This document shows, in pieces, positions 1 through 8,828 of a stretch of DNA of 64,000 nt (position 1 is the first letter of the stretch; the number at the start of each line of letters is the position of its first letter). The stretch comes from Vibrio sp. 16 (GTDB taxonomy: Bacteria; Pseudomonadota; Gammaproteobacteria; Enterobacterales; Vibrionaceae). The position numbers and the translations under genes were made by a program. The notes below the pieces were generated by a model, which did no database searches, was not told the origin of the DNA, and saw only the letters and a list, made by a program, of their open reading frames with translations. The stretch covers positions 1,302,001 to 1,366,000 of the forward strand of contig NZ_OY808998.1 of the NCBI RefSeq assembly GCF_963681195.1. The letters are read 5' to 3'.

Positions 1-23
1 AAATAGCTAATAAGAAAAACGAG

Positions 24-407
24 ATGAGAAAGTTATTACCAGCCCTAGCTCTGATGTTGTCTGCGAATGTTTATGCGTCAGACTTTGATCTGAAAGCAAC
101 AATGAAGCAGATGAAAGTGGAATTTAAACAGGCTGCAGAAGCAACCGAGATCGTGCGTATGCAAGCCGCCGTCGACAATCTCTCTGATTTGGTCGAGCAA
201 TCAAAACGTGGTGATTACCCACCAGAAAAATTTGATCTCTACTTTGAGGGCTTCACAAAGTTATCTCAAGCGCTTGACGCAGTTGACGCGAAACTAGAAC
301 AGGGTGATCTGGACGCGGCGAAGCAAGAACTCCGACAGGTTGATGCTTTGCGTGAGGAATACCACGACAAACGTAACCCAAGTATTTGGAGCAAGCTGTT
401 CGGTTAA
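24..407 (+). CDS. cybC: Cytochrome b562 (soluble periplasmic)
   Basis: Small periplasmic four-helix haem protein of 127 residues. Residues 1-18 form a Sec signal peptide ending in VYA-S. The mature part aligns with E. coli cytochrome b562: the haem ligands would be Met27 (in LKATMKQM, matching Met7 of the mature E. coli protein) and His114 (in REEYHDKR, matching His102). The C-terminus carries a short tail (NPSIWSKLFG) beyond the usual end. The family carries electrons in vitro but its physiological partner is unknown. The gene stands alone; no clear operon partner is visible and the left window edge hides what lies upstream. The ribosome-binding site is weak. Confidence 0.85.
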   Translation: MRKLLPALALMLSANVYASDFDLKATMKQMKVEFKQAAEATEIVRMQAAVDNLSDLVEQSKRGDYPPEKFDLYFEGFTKLSQALDAVDAKLEQGDLDAAKQELRQVDALREEYHDKRNPSIWSKLFG

Positions 408-548
408 ACCGTCATCTACAGTTGACTGCTTTGAGTGGGCACGTCTCTTTATTGAAAATCTTATGACAGTGAACGAGTTTTAATCGCTCAATTCGGGCTT
501 TTATTGCTCGTTCGTTATATAGTGACCCTCTAATTGCTGAGGGCCGTC

Positions 549-905
549 ATGAGACACATCGCCAAGTTCCAGAAAATCATGTTAGCGGCAAGTGCTCTAA
601 GTTGGGTACTGGTCACTCTGATGCCTGTGATCAACGCGCACGGCTCTTCGGCGGGCGTATGGGCGACCCTCTGTACCATTAACGGTTTCGTTCTTGTTCA
701 AGTTGAAGAGGGCAGTTCGACCACTCAGCACAGCAAACCTTGTCCATTTAGTCACTTTTCGACCTTCCATCAGGATTCGCTTCCAACACCACTCTACTTA
801 ACCAACCATCGCTTGGCTAAGGTTCATGCGTATGCTTATTTGGCTCTAAGCTTGCGTTATGAGTTAGCCGTCCCGAGAGCGCCTCCGCACACCGCTAATT
901 CTTAA
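549..905 (+). CDS. DUF2946-like small secreted or membrane protein
   Basis: Protein of 118 residues. A TTG 15 bases upstream is possible, but the ATG at 549 has a GAGGG five bases before it and is preferred. Residues about 9-30 are hydrophobic (KIMLAASALSWVLVTLMPVI) and could be a signal anchor. The pattern CTINGF, then CPFSH, then a second hydrophobic stretch and a terminal RAPP motif resembles the DUF2946 family of uncharacterised proteins, often found near metal or copper genes. Function unknown. It ends two bases before the stop of the convergent LysR gene. The family assignment is from memory of the pattern only. Confidence 0.6.
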   Translation: MRHIAKFQKIMLAASALSWVLVTLMPVINAHGSSAGVWATLCTINGFVLVQVEEGSSTTQHSKPCPFSHFSTFHQDSLPTPLYLTNHRLAKVHAYAYLALSLRYELAVPRAPPHTANS

Positions 906-907
906 CG

Positions 908-1855
908 TTACTCTGTTCCACTGTTATTCCCGTTATCAAACAGGCGGCCTCTCAACTCTTCTGTCACGTAGTCGATGAAGGCTCGCAATCTAGCAGGCAT
1001 ATATTTGGTTTGCGCATATTGCATCGCAACTCCGCCGTGATAGTTGCTTTTTATCGTCCAATCTTCCAATACTTGTATCACTTCGCCTCGTTTGAGCGCA
1101 TCTGCAATCACGAAGTCGTGAAAAATCCCGATTCCTAGATCGTTCTTAACACCAGTTAAACGCATTTGCGAGTGGTTGACGGCGTATCGCCCTTTCACTG
1201 CGATGGAATGGTATTCGTCGTCTTTGAAAAAGTCCCAGATATGATCGCGATCGTTTTCCGCTAGATACAAACAATCATGATGGGAGAGTTCGGTTGGGTG
1301 CATGGGGGTAGTGCGCTGAGTAAGGTATTCTGGGCTCGCGCAAAGAACCAGATTGGTACTGCCAATTTCTTTGAGTACCAGATTTTCATCCGGTTTGTCG
1401 GTGAGTTTAAATGCGACGTCGATGTTGTGGCGAATAATGTCGATTTCACCATCGGCAGCGCGCAGTTTGAGTTGGATGTCAGGGTACTTTTTGAGGAAGG
1501 GCACAACAAAAGGCTGTAGGACAGAGTTGAGGAAGGCTTCCGGAGCGGCAACGGTCAGCGCGCCACGCATTTCAGTGTGATCGGAGGTCGACAGTTCCAC
1601 GGCTTGCTTTGCTGCATTCACCATGATGATCGCTTGGTCATACACTTGTTGCCCAGATTGCGTGATGATCAATTTACGCGTTGTTCTCTCAAAAAGTTTC
1701 ACCGACAGTGAGTGTTCTAGCCTTGTGACCATTTTACTCAACGCGGATGGCGTGACATCGAGCTTCTTTGCAGCTGCGGTAAAACTGCCTTCTTCAACGA
1801 TTAAAATGAAGCTTGCTAAATCAGGGAGAAGGGCAATGAGCTTGGTGTTATTCAT
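908..1855 (-). CDS. LysR-family transcriptional regulator
   Basis: Regulator of 315 residues with an N-terminal winged helix-turn-helix (about residues 12-70, motif AAAKKLDVTPSALSKMVTRLE) and a substrate-binding effector domain (about 95-300). Length and layout are typical of the family, in the CrgA/AaeR-like subgroup. The effector is not predictable. It is divergent from the small membrane protein at 1968, the nearest candidate target, across a 112-base gap. LysR proteins commonly repress their own gene and control the divergent one. Confidence 0.88.
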   Translation of the reverse strand: MNNTKLIALLPDLASFILIVEEGSFTAAAKKLDVTPSALSKMVTRLEHSLSVKLFERTTRKLIITQSGQQVYDQAIIMVNAAKQAVELSTSDHTEMRGALTVAAPEAFLNSVLQPFVVPFLKKYPDIQLKLRAADGEIDIIRHNIDVAFKLTDKPDENLVLKEIGSTNLVLCASPEYLTQRTTPMHPTELSHHDCLYLAENDRDHIWDFFKDDEYHSIAVKGRYAVNHSQMRLTGVKNDLGIGIFHDFVIADALKRGEVIQVLEDWTIKSNYHGGVAMQYAQTKYMPARLRAFIDYVTEELRGRLFDNGNNSGTE

Positions 1856-1967
1856 ATATCTTCACATATTAAAATGTTTATAAATAAGGATTTTTTGAGA
1901 GAATGATCGGGTTTTACTCTGCCTGCGTAAGGTATTTTACTTGCCATTGACCTATGGAGGTAATCCA

Positions 1968-2081
1968 ATGCAGCAGGCATATTATTTACTCGATCTTTGG
2001 GCAATGCTTGAAAACATTCTACTGGCTGCCCTGGTTGTCTTTTTCCTTTTCGGCGTCACAATTGCTTTAGACCGCCGCTAG
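1968..2081 (+). CDS. Predicted 37-residue single-pass membrane protein
   Basis: A short reading frame with a near-ideal ribosome-binding site: GGAGG at 1956-1960, seven bases before the ATG. The product begins MQQAYYLLDLWAML, has a hydrophobic segment at about residues 16-34 (NILLAALVVFFLFGVTIAL) and ends in DRR. The shape is that of a small bitopic membrane protein with a positive C-terminal tail. No family was recognised. It lies divergent from the LysR gene, so it may be a target of that regulator (inference). Strong RBS and a clean membrane helix support it; there is no comparative evidence here. Confidence 0.55.
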   Translation: MQQAYYLLDLWAMLENILLAALVVFFLFGVTIALDRR

Positions 2082-2630
2082 TACACCTCATTTGTGCCTC
2101 AAATTCAACAATCACACTTGACCGAGAGGTGAAGTGTGATGATTGTTATTGATCACTTGGAAGAATACCAGTTTGGATGATTCTGTATCCAAACGACATC
2201 ATGTCAGTACGTTCTCAGTTTTGTTTTTACTGCCTAAATGTGCAGTATCAATTAAATGTTTGGTGTATGCATTTAATTTAGACGCAATTTACTATAGCCA
2301 ATGACAATGCATAAATTTCAGAAGTTACTATCAAGAAATACGAGTAGTTAAATATAAATTTAAGTGCAGGTTAGGGGGTGTTTATAAAATTAACACGACT
2401 GACGTGTTGGTTAATTATATAACGATGGCTTTGCGTTTATCGGTGTTATTTATTTAATTTGCATAAAGCTGCTTATTATATCAGCGCCATTGATGATTGT
2501 TGGAACTAACCTCACTTAATAGCCGTTGTAAATATAAACTATAGAACTATTCAGTGATAATCTGCGCTTAGCAAGTGAGTGATAATTAATAATAAAATGA
2601 TATGGCTAAACTTCCGACAAGGATTAAAAC
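2082..2630. other. Long AT-rich intergenic region upstream of the Tat-PLP gene
   Basis: 549 bases without a convincing gene. Near the left end there is an 8-bp hairpin (TCACACTT / AAGTGTGA, about 2111-2138) that could end the small membrane protein transcript, though its U-tract is poor. At 2392-2408 there is an operator-like palindrome. The rest is AT-rich and likely holds promoters. The AAGGA before the ATG at 2631 is the ribosome-binding site of the next gene. Confidence 0.5.
2392..2408. promoter_or_regulatory. Operator-like palindrome AACACG-N5-CGTGTT
   Basis: Perfect 6-bp half sites AACACG and CGTGTT separated by ACTGA, about 220 bases upstream of the Tat-exported PLP enzyme. The geometry suits a dimeric regulator, but I do not recognise the owner. 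It could also be a small RNA hairpin. Confidence 0.3.
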
Positions 2631-4031
2631 ATGAGCGACAAGGAATCTAATCAAACCAATCGTAGCCGCCGTAGTTTTTTGAAAGGTGCAACGGGTGCCG
2701 TTGTGGCTGGCGTCAGTGCTTCGGCTTTTTCTGGTGTAGTTCAAGCGCAGCAACCCCGAATTGATTGGAATCAACAGCGTCAACGAAACAGTCGACGTTT
2801 TTGGCGAAAAGTGAAAAAGCAGTTCGTTTTGGATAGACGAACAACCTACATGAACATTGGCACCACAGGCTCCATGCCGAAACATGTGCTTGAAGGTTAT
2901 GAAGATAACAATAAGCTGGTGGCGAAATATCCTTGGGATATGAAGAACAAATTTGGCTCTTGGCCTTATGTCGCTGAGATGGTCGCTGATGTCGCCCCAG
3001 GGTTTGGCGCCAACCCAGATGAAATTATTCTCAGCAGAAACACCACTGATGGTCTCTGCTCTATTATTAATGGTCTCCATTTTCAACCGGGTGACGTCAT
3101 CCTCACCACCCACCATGAACACATTGCGGCAATGTCGCCATTAAACGTTGTTAAGCACCGATTTGGTGTGGAAGTGGTCGAGATCCAGCTTCCAGTTTTT
3201 ACTGGTACAGAAGAGGTGACACAACAAGATTATATTGAAGCGTTTCGAGAAGCGATTGAAGCGCACCAGAACGTTCGCTTAATCGTGTTTTCACATATCA
3301 CATACAAAACCGGAACGGCTCTACCAGCAAAAGAGATCTGCTCCCTAGCTAAACAACATCAAATTCCTACGCTGGTTGACGGCGCTCATACCGTGGGTAT
3401 GTTTGACTTAGACTTTCATGATATGGATTGTGATTTCTATGCTGGCTCTGGACACAAATGGCAATGTGGCCCAGGTGCAACGGGAATCTTGTATGTACGT
3501 GACAACGGCAACCGCCTCAATGAGTATTGGAGTGATCGAGACAATCCATTGTGGTTGATTAACTCTTCACTATCCCATGCTGACCACTTAGGTAAGCAGT
3601 TGCAAATGCAATACATTGGCAATGACAACTACCCAGCAAAGCAAGCGCTTGTTGAGAGTTGCAAGATGTGGGATGAGATCGGCCGTGATCGAATCGAAGC
3701 GCGCATTCTTGAGCTTAGCCAGCAATGTAAAACCCAACTGAGTTATGCGCTGCCTGATGCCAAAATGTACTCACCCAACGTAGAAGGGCTAATGAGTGGT
3801 CTAACCACCTTTAACCCACTCAGTGATGTGACAGACAAAGAGCGCTTAACCCTGTTCCGTGACCGATTACGTGAAGAGTATGGCTACATTATTCGCACAA
3901 CGAGCTTCAAGGTGCATAAAGACGATGCGCACCAGACCCACGCTTTGCGAATTTCGACTCATCTATTCCACGATGAAAGAGACGTTGATGGATTGGTTGA
4001 AGCGATCGTCGACCTATATTACTCATTCTAA
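2631..4031 (+). CDS. Tat-exported class V aminotransferase-fold PLP enzyme
   Basis: Protein of 466 residues. The N-terminus has a textbook twin-arginine signal (SRRSFLK at residues 12-18, then a hydrophobic stretch and a VQA-Q cleavage site near residue 40), so it should be folded with its cofactor and then exported to the periplasm. The remainder is an aminotransferase class V fold (cysteine desulfurase / isopenicillin N epimerase-like). Asp250 (VDGAHTVG) and Lys276 (SGHKW) are the expected PLP-pyridine and Schiff-base residues. Substrate and reaction are not predictable. Exported PLP enzymes are uncommon. It is followed by a hairpin and then the solute-binding protein and GGDEF-EAL genes on the same strand, which suggests that it makes or removes the ligand of that pair (inference). 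Confidence 0.85.
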   Translation: MSDKESNQTNRSRRSFLKGATGAVVAGVSASAFSGVVQAQQPRIDWNQQRQRNSRRFWRKVKKQFVLDRRTTYMNIGTTGSMPKHVLEGYEDNNKLVAKYPWDMKNKFGSWPYVAEMVADVAPGFGANPDEIILSRNTTDGLCSIINGLHFQPGDVILTTHHEHIAAMSPLNVVKHRFGVEVVEIQLPVFTGTEEVTQQDYIEAFREAIEAHQNVRLIVFSHITYKTGTALPAKEICSLAKQHQIPTLVDGAHTVGMFDLDFHDMDCDFYAGSGHKWQCGPGATGILYVRDNGNRLNEYWSDRDNPLWLINSSLSHADHLGKQLQMQYIGNDNYPAKQALVESCKMWDEIGRDRIEARILELSQQCKTQLSYALPDAKMYSPNVEGLMSGLTTFNPLSDVTDKERLTLFRDRLREEYGYIIRTTSFKVHKDDAHQTHALRISTHLFHDERDVDGLVEAIVDLYYSF

Positions 4032-4043
4032 TAAAGATAAATG

Positions 4044-4067
4044 AAAGCGCCCGATGTAGGGCGCTTT
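4044..4067 (+). terminator. Intercistronic hairpin, possible attenuator
   Basis: Perfect 9-bp stem AAAGCGCCC / GGGCGCTTT with loop GATGTA, 12 bases after the PLP enzyme stop and 22 before the next ATG. There is no run of T after it beyond the stem itself, so it probably gives partial termination or 3' end protection rather than a full stop. Confidence 0.55.
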
Positions 4068-4089
4068 GTCAAAGAGAGGAAATCTCACC

Positions 4090-5022
4090 ATGTCAGTGAA
4101 ACGCTGGACACGAAAGATAACGGCGCTTGTTGTGGGCTTAACTTCTCTGCTACCACAATCTGCATTAGCCAGTGATCTGGAGAGAATTAAGGAGAGCGGA
4201 GTTCTGCGCCATATTGGTGTTCCGTACGCAAACTTTGTTTCTTATATTGACCAAGGAGAGGTTCAAACGCTAACGGGGCTGGATGTTGAGATCATTAAAG
4301 GGTTCGCACGCTCTTTAAACGTTCGCTATGAATACGTTCCAGGCAAGTGGAACAACGTTGTGGGTAAGTTGACTGGCCAGCAAGTGGAGTATAAAAACGC
4401 TAGATTGGTCGTTGGTGATGACATGCCCATCGAAGGTGACTTAATCGCTAATGGTGTGACCATTCTTGATTGGCGAAAAGAAGTTCTAGATTTCTCGGAT
4501 GACTACTTTCCTTCCGCAGTCTGGTTGGTTGCTCGCAGCGATTCCACATTGAAACCTATTAAGCCCACGGGCTCAATCCAACAAGATATCGCGATGGTCA
4601 AATCGCTTATCTCTGGTAGAGACGTGATGGCGATGGAGCACTCATGCTTAGATCCAAATCTCTATAACTTATACGACATTGGTGCCAATGTGATTTTGCC
4701 TAGCGTTCAGCGACGTTTGAATGAAATGGTTCCAGCTATCATGAAAAACGACGCGGAGAGCACCTTGCTTGATGTTGCCGATACATTGATTGCACTGGAG
4801 AAATGGCCTGGAGAAATCAAAGTGATCGGTCCTATCTCTGAGCATCAGCGCATGGCGGTGGCATTTCGTAAAAACTCTCCAGAATTAAAAGCGGCTTTCA
4901 ATCAATATTTACAATCAATTAAACAAGATGGTACGTACCAAGCATTGGTCGAAAAATACTACCCGTCGATTTACTACTTTTACAATGATTACTTCTTAGA
5001 AGACAGTAAGAAAAGTATATGA
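4090..5022 (+). CDS. Periplasmic solute-binding protein, family 3 (signal-input type)
   Basis: Protein of 310 residues. A TTG at 4066 is in frame but lies in the hairpin; the ATG at 4090 has AGAGGA ten bases upstream and opens directly into a signal peptide (KRWTRKITALVVGLTSLLPQSALA-S). The mature part is a bacterial extracellular solute-binding protein family 3 domain (about residues 30-290), the type that binds amino acids or similar small polar ligands. No ABC permease or ATPase lies nearby. Its stop overlaps the start of the membrane GGDEF-EAL gene by four bases (ATGA), so the two are translationally coupled. It is most likely a periplasmic ligand sensor for that enzyme, as NspS is for MbaA (inference by analogy). 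Confidence 0.8.
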   Translation: MSVKRWTRKITALVVGLTSLLPQSALASDLERIKESGVLRHIGVPYANFVSYIDQGEVQTLTGLDVEIIKGFARSLNVRYEYVPGKWNNVVGKLTGQQVEYKNARLVVGDDMPIEGDLIANGVTILDWRKEVLDFSDDYFPSAVWLVARSDSTLKPIKPTGSIQQDIAMVKSLISGRDVMAMEHSCLDPNLYNLYDIGANVILPSVQRRLNEMVPAIMKNDAESTLLDVADTLIALEKWPGEIKVIGPISEHQRMAVAFRKNSPELKAAFNQYLQSIKQDGTYQALVEKYYPSIYYFYNDYFLEDSKKSI

Positions 5023-7343
5023 AGCAGTCTGCAAGAAAAATATCAAGCCAGAAGATCATTTCCGTTTGCGCAATATTAGTGTCGCTTTATTTGGCGATGA
5101 TTATTACGGTCACCAGTTTGGGTCAAGATAAACTTAAAGCGGCCCAATATAGAGAACTTGACCTTAAAGTTAAAAGTTATGCGAGTACATTGGACAATTT
5201 GTTTACGCTAGCGAGTGAAGATATTGACCATTTATCGACCGATAGAACGGTACAAACGTTTTTCGCCAATCTCGCATCGGGTATGTCCATGGAGTATGGC
5301 CTCGGCGCCAGCTTGATTAATCTGAAACGCAAGCTCGTGGAGAAGTCGAGCAGTAAAGCGGTCAACAATCAAATAATTTACCGACAGATAACCTTGACCG
5401 CACTCGATGGCTCTACCATCGCCAGTACTGAAAAAAGCGCGCGCACCTTGATCGATACTTCCCGTTTTATAGACGTAGAGTCAAGGTCTGATGGGGTGAC
5501 TGCGTTTCAAAGTGCGTCCGGCGTTGTCATTCAAGTTGTCAAACCCGTTATGTTTTCTGGTAAAGCGGTCGGTTATCTGATCGCGGATATCAACAAAGCG
5601 GTGGTCATTGCACAGTTAACCAATCAAGAACATGAAGACAGCTATAGCCGACTGGTTCTGCAAATAAACGACGCAGAGATGAAAGTCTGGGATTCTATCA
5701 GCCGGACTCTAGATATTGACGCCACATCCACCAAGGAACTGAATGTAGCACTCGCGGAGAAGATCTACTTTGAAGTGCCCGTCGACCACCACCATTTTAA
5801 GTTAATGGCATGGTTTGAATCCTTGAGCGAGCGCGACCTATATACCTCACAAGCCTTTATTACCGGGCTAAGTGTGCTAGCCATAATGATCGTGGTCGGC
5901 CTACTTTACGCGTTTAATCTCAATAACACGCGTGTAGGGCTTAAAATAAAGCTAGAAGAAGAGAAAAAGCGCAAAGAGTTTTTGTCTGAGCAAAATCAGC
6001 GTTTGGCGAGTGAAGTCGAACGCCGAAAAGCGTCGGAAGAAGAACTCGCATTTCAAGCGAAACATGACTCGCTAACAGGTCTGCCAAATCGCGTTTATGG
6101 CTCAGAGCGCTTGGCTTTGGAACTGTCACGCGCCGAGCGAGTGGGTTCAAACGTATTGGTCATGTTCATCGACCTCGACCACTTCAAACAAATCAATGAC
6201 TCCATGGGGCACTTTGTTGGAGACGAAGTGTTGAAACTGGCGGCAGAACGCTTACAAAATGCAGTACGTAAGACCGATTTGCTCGCGCGTATTGGCGGCG
6301 ATGAGTTCCTCTTGGTTATCCCTGATTTACAAGATGCTGACAGCGCAAAACGTTTTGCAACAACTGTCCTGTCTGTGTTCAATGAACCGTTCGTTTGGCA
6401 AAACCATGAGTTCTTCCTTTCGGCAAGTGTCGGAATGTCGATGTATCCTCAGGATGGAGGCAATGTGGAACAGCTTCTTGCCTGCGCCGACATGGCAATG
6501 TACCGCGTGAAGCAAGATGGTCGCAATGCATTCTGCTTCTATGATCACAACATGAATCAAGACTTACAGCGCTTCTTAGAATTAGAAAGCCGCCTTCGTC
6601 ATGCAATATCTCATAATCTTCTTGAGCTTTACTATCAGCCAATCATTGAACTTGATAGCGGTAAGATTGTTGGTGCCGAAGCCTTGATGCGTTGGAACGA
6701 CGATAAGTTCGGTTTTGTTAACCCTGAAGAATTTATCGCGATAGCTGAGAAGAACGGTTTGATTCATCAGCTAGGGGATTTTGCGATTCGCCAAGCGTGC
6801 CAACAGGCGGCTCACTGGCAATCTGTTGCACCTCTGTTTGTGTCGGTAAACTTTTCAAGTGTGCAGTTTAGATACTGTGAGCGCCTCTTTGACCAGATCA
6901 AACAGCACCTCGAAGAGTCGACACTGCCTGCTGAAATGTTCGATGTGGAAGTTACGGAAAGCTTGCTCTTCAATCACAGTGGCGACCTGATGGAAATGTT
7001 ACACAACCTACGATCACTTGGCGCGAAACTCACCATTGATGATTTTGGTACCGGTTATTCCGCATTAAGTTACTTGCAGAAGTTCCCGTTTGATCGCCTT
7101 AAGATCGACCGCAGCTTCTTGCAGAACATGTTTGAAAATGAGTCCGACCGTGAACTTGTGAACGTGATTATTGCGATGGCGAAAGCGCTCAATCTTAAGA
7201 TCGTCGCAGAGGGCATAGAAGAACAACGTCATGTGGATTACCTGAAAAACCTAAATTGTGAGTTCGGACAAGGTTTCCACTATAGCCGACCATTGCCTGC
7301 TAAGGACTTTGAAGCACTTTTAGCGAAGCCGACTTGGCTATAA
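5019..7343 (+). CDS. Membrane GGDEF-EAL protein (cyclic di-GMP turnover)
   Basis: Protein of 774 residues. It has a membrane helix at about 12-33, a periplasmic sensor region at about 34-277, a second helix at about 278-300, a short coiled linker, then GGDEF and EAL domains. The diguanylate cyclase signature GGDEF is intact (426-430) and an inhibitory RxxD site (RKTD) sits five residues before it. The phosphodiesterase EAL motif is at 554-556, and the later DDFGTGYS and VAEGIE motifs are also intact, so both activities are possible. It is coupled to the solute-binding protein upstream. The arrangement matches SBP-controlled c-di-GMP enzymes such as MbaA; the net direction of output cannot be read from sequence. 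Confidence 0.9.
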   Translation: MKQSARKISSQKIISVCAILVSLYLAMIITVTSLGQDKLKAAQYRELDLKVKSYASTLDNLFTLASEDIDHLSTDRTVQTFFANLASGMSMEYGLGASLINLKRKLVEKSSSKAVNNQIIYRQITLTALDGSTIASTEKSARTLIDTSRFIDVESRSDGVTAFQSASGVVIQVVKPVMFSGKAVGYLIADINKAVVIAQLTNQEHEDSYSRLVLQINDAEMKVWDSISRTLDIDATSTKELNVALAEKIYFEVPVDHHHFKLMAWFESLSERDLYTSQAFITGLSVLAIMIVVGLLYAFNLNNTRVGLKIKLEEEKKRKEFLSEQNQRLASEVERRKASEEELAFQAKHDSLTGLPNRVYGSERLALELSRAERVGSNVLVMFIDLDHFKQINDSMGHFVGDEVLKLAAERLQNAVRKTDLLARIGGDEFLLVIPDLQDADSAKRFATTVLSVFNEPFVWQNHEFFLSASVGMSMYPQDGGNVEQLLACADMAMYRVKQDGRNAFCFYDHNMNQDLQRFLELESRLRHAISHNLLELYYQPIIELDSGKIVGAEALMRWNDDKFGFVNPEEFIAIAEKNGLIHQLGDFAIRQACQQAAHWQSVAPLFVSVNFSSVQFRYCERLFDQIKQHLEESTLPAEMFDVEVTESLLFNHSGDLMEMLHNLRSLGAKLTIDDFGTGYSALSYLQKFPFDRLKIDRSFLQNMFENESDRELVNVIIAMAKALNLKIVAEGIEEQRHVDYLKNLNCEFGQGFHYSRPLPAKDFEALLAKPTWL

Positions 7344-7366
7344 CTCCTTTCATTACAACCTCATAG

Positions 7367-7410
7367 AAAAGCATTAACTGGATTCGTGCCTCGGATTCAT
7401 TAATGCTTTT
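7367..7410 (+). terminator. Terminator-like hairpin after the GGDEF-EAL gene
   Basis: 11-bp stem AAAAGCATTAA / TTAATGCTTTT around a 22-base loop, 24 bases after the stop. The right arm ends in TTTT. The large loop makes it moderate as a terminator. Confidence 0.5.
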
Positions 7411-7555
7411 CCACCTTGAGGGATAATCGTTTTTCCTTCCTTGAATTACACTACACTTAATTGATAAGTAAGTGCCTGTGATGCCCGTCACGTAAAGGCT
7501 CAACCTAATTCTAATCGAGTGAATACTCGACACTATAAACAGGAAGGAATTGCGA

Positions 7556-8749
7556 ATGTCTTCTGCATTTTACCAACAGATTCAGCAGCAAATTGAAGAA
7601 GTGAAGGCGGAAGGCCTTTACAAAGCAGAGCGTATCATCACGTCTCAACAGCAAGCGGCTGTTAAAATCTCTACTGGTGAAGAAGTACTCAACTTCTGTG
7701 CGAATAACTACCTTGGTCTTGCTAACCACCCTGCACTTATCGAAGCGGGTAAAGCAGGCATGGACGAGCACGGTTTTGGTATGGCTTCAGTACGTTTCAT
7801 CTGTGGTACTCAAGACATCCACAAAGAGCTTGAGCAGAAGCTTTCTAAGTTCCTAGGTAAAGAAGACACGATTCTTTACACATCATGTTTCGACGCAAAC
7901 GCGGGCCTATTTGAAACGATTCTAGGCAAAGAAGACGCAATCATCTCTGACGCACTAAACCACGCGTCAATCATCGATGGTGTTCGTCTATGTAAAGCGA
8001 TGCGTTTCCGCTACTCAAACAACAACATGGAAGAGCTAGAGCAACAACTGATCGCTGCGAAAGAAGCAGGCGCTCGCCACATTCTTATCGTAACGGACGG
8101 CGTGTTCTCAATGGACGGCGTAGTAGCAAACCTTCCAGCTATCTGCGACCTAGCAGAGAAGTACGGCGCATTGACGATGGTTGATGACTCTCACGCTGTT
8201 GGCTTTATGGGTAAAACAGGTGCAGGTACGCACGAGCACCACAACGTGGTTGACCGTATCGACATCATCACTGGTACGCTAGGTAAAGCAATGGGCGGCG
8301 CTTCAGGCGGTTACACGTCTGGTAAAGCGGAAGTGATTGACTGGCTACGTCAGCGTTCTCGTCCATACCTATTCTCTAACTCTGTTGCACCAGCAATCGT
8401 AAGCGCTTCTATCCGCGTTCTAGACCTACTAGAAGAGAGCGGCGACCTACGTGACCGCCTATGGGAAAACGCAGCACACTTCCGTACTCGCATGGAAGAC
8501 GCTGGTTTCACAATGGGTGGTGCTGATCACGCAATCATTCCAATCATGCTTGGCGACGCAAAAGTAGCGGCTGAATTCGCAGAGCGCGCTCTAGAGAAAG
8601 GCATTTACGTAATCGGCTTCTCATTCCCCGTTGTACCAAAAGGTCAAGCGCGTATCCGTACTCAAATGTCTGCAGCGCATTCTCGTGAGCAACTAGACCG
8701 AGCAATCGATGCCTTCATCGCAGTTGGTAAAGACATGGGCATCATCTAA
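7556..8749 (+). CDS. kbl: Glycine C-acetyltransferase (2-amino-3-ketobutyrate CoA ligase)
   Basis: PLP enzyme of 397 residues, near the 398 of E. coli Kbl. It cleaves 2-amino-3-oxobutanoate with CoA to glycine and acetyl-CoA, the second step of threonine breakdown. [13 protein letters not shown] and [10 protein letters not shown] are visible, with Lys244 as the Schiff-base lysine as in E. coli. A TTG two codons upstream is in frame, but AGGAAGGA sits seven bases before the ATG at 7556. A small hairpin (TCGAGT / ACTCGA, 7515-7530) lies just before the RBS. The gene is followed by tdh in the usual order. Confidence 0.96.
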   Translation: MSSAFYQQIQQQIEEVKAEGLYKAERIITSQQQAAVKISTGEEVLNFCANNYLGLANHPALIEAGKAGMDEHGFGMASVRFICGTQDIHKELEQKLSKFLGKEDTILYTSCFDANAGLFETILGKEDAIISDALNHASIIDGVRLCKAMRFRYSNNNMEELEQQLIAAKEAGARHILIVTDGVFSMDGVVANLPAICDLAEKYGALTMVDDSHAVGFMGKTGAGTHEHHNVVDRIDIITGTLGKAMGGASGGYTSGKAEVIDWLRQRSRPYLFSNSVAPAIVSASIRVLDLLEESGDLRDRLWENAAHFRTRMEDAGFTMGGADHAIIPIMLGDAKVAAEFAERALEKGIYVIGFSFPVVPKGQARIRTQMSAAHSREQLDRAIDAFIAVGKDMGII

Positions 8750-8790
8750 GTCTGACTCAAGTCGAATCTAGATAACCACTATTTTTGATT

Positions 8791-8811
8791 CTCGCCCAAT
8801 TGCTGGGCGAG
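8791..8811 (+). other. Hairpin between kbl and tdh
   Basis: 8-bp stem CTCGCCCA / TGGGCGAG with a five-base loop in the 79-base gap between the two genes, with no following T run. It could tune relative levels of the two enzymes or protect the kbl message end. Confidence 0.4.
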
Positions 8812-8828
8812 ATGAATTAGGTAACAAT

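Noticed and set aside
534..548. TTG start for the DUF2946-like gene
   Set aside because: The ATG at 549 has a GAGGG at correct spacing; the TTG has none.
2586..3122. Open frame of 178 codons on the minus strand over the PLP enzyme gene
   Set aside because: It is wholly antisense to a well-supported gene and its product has no recognisable domain.
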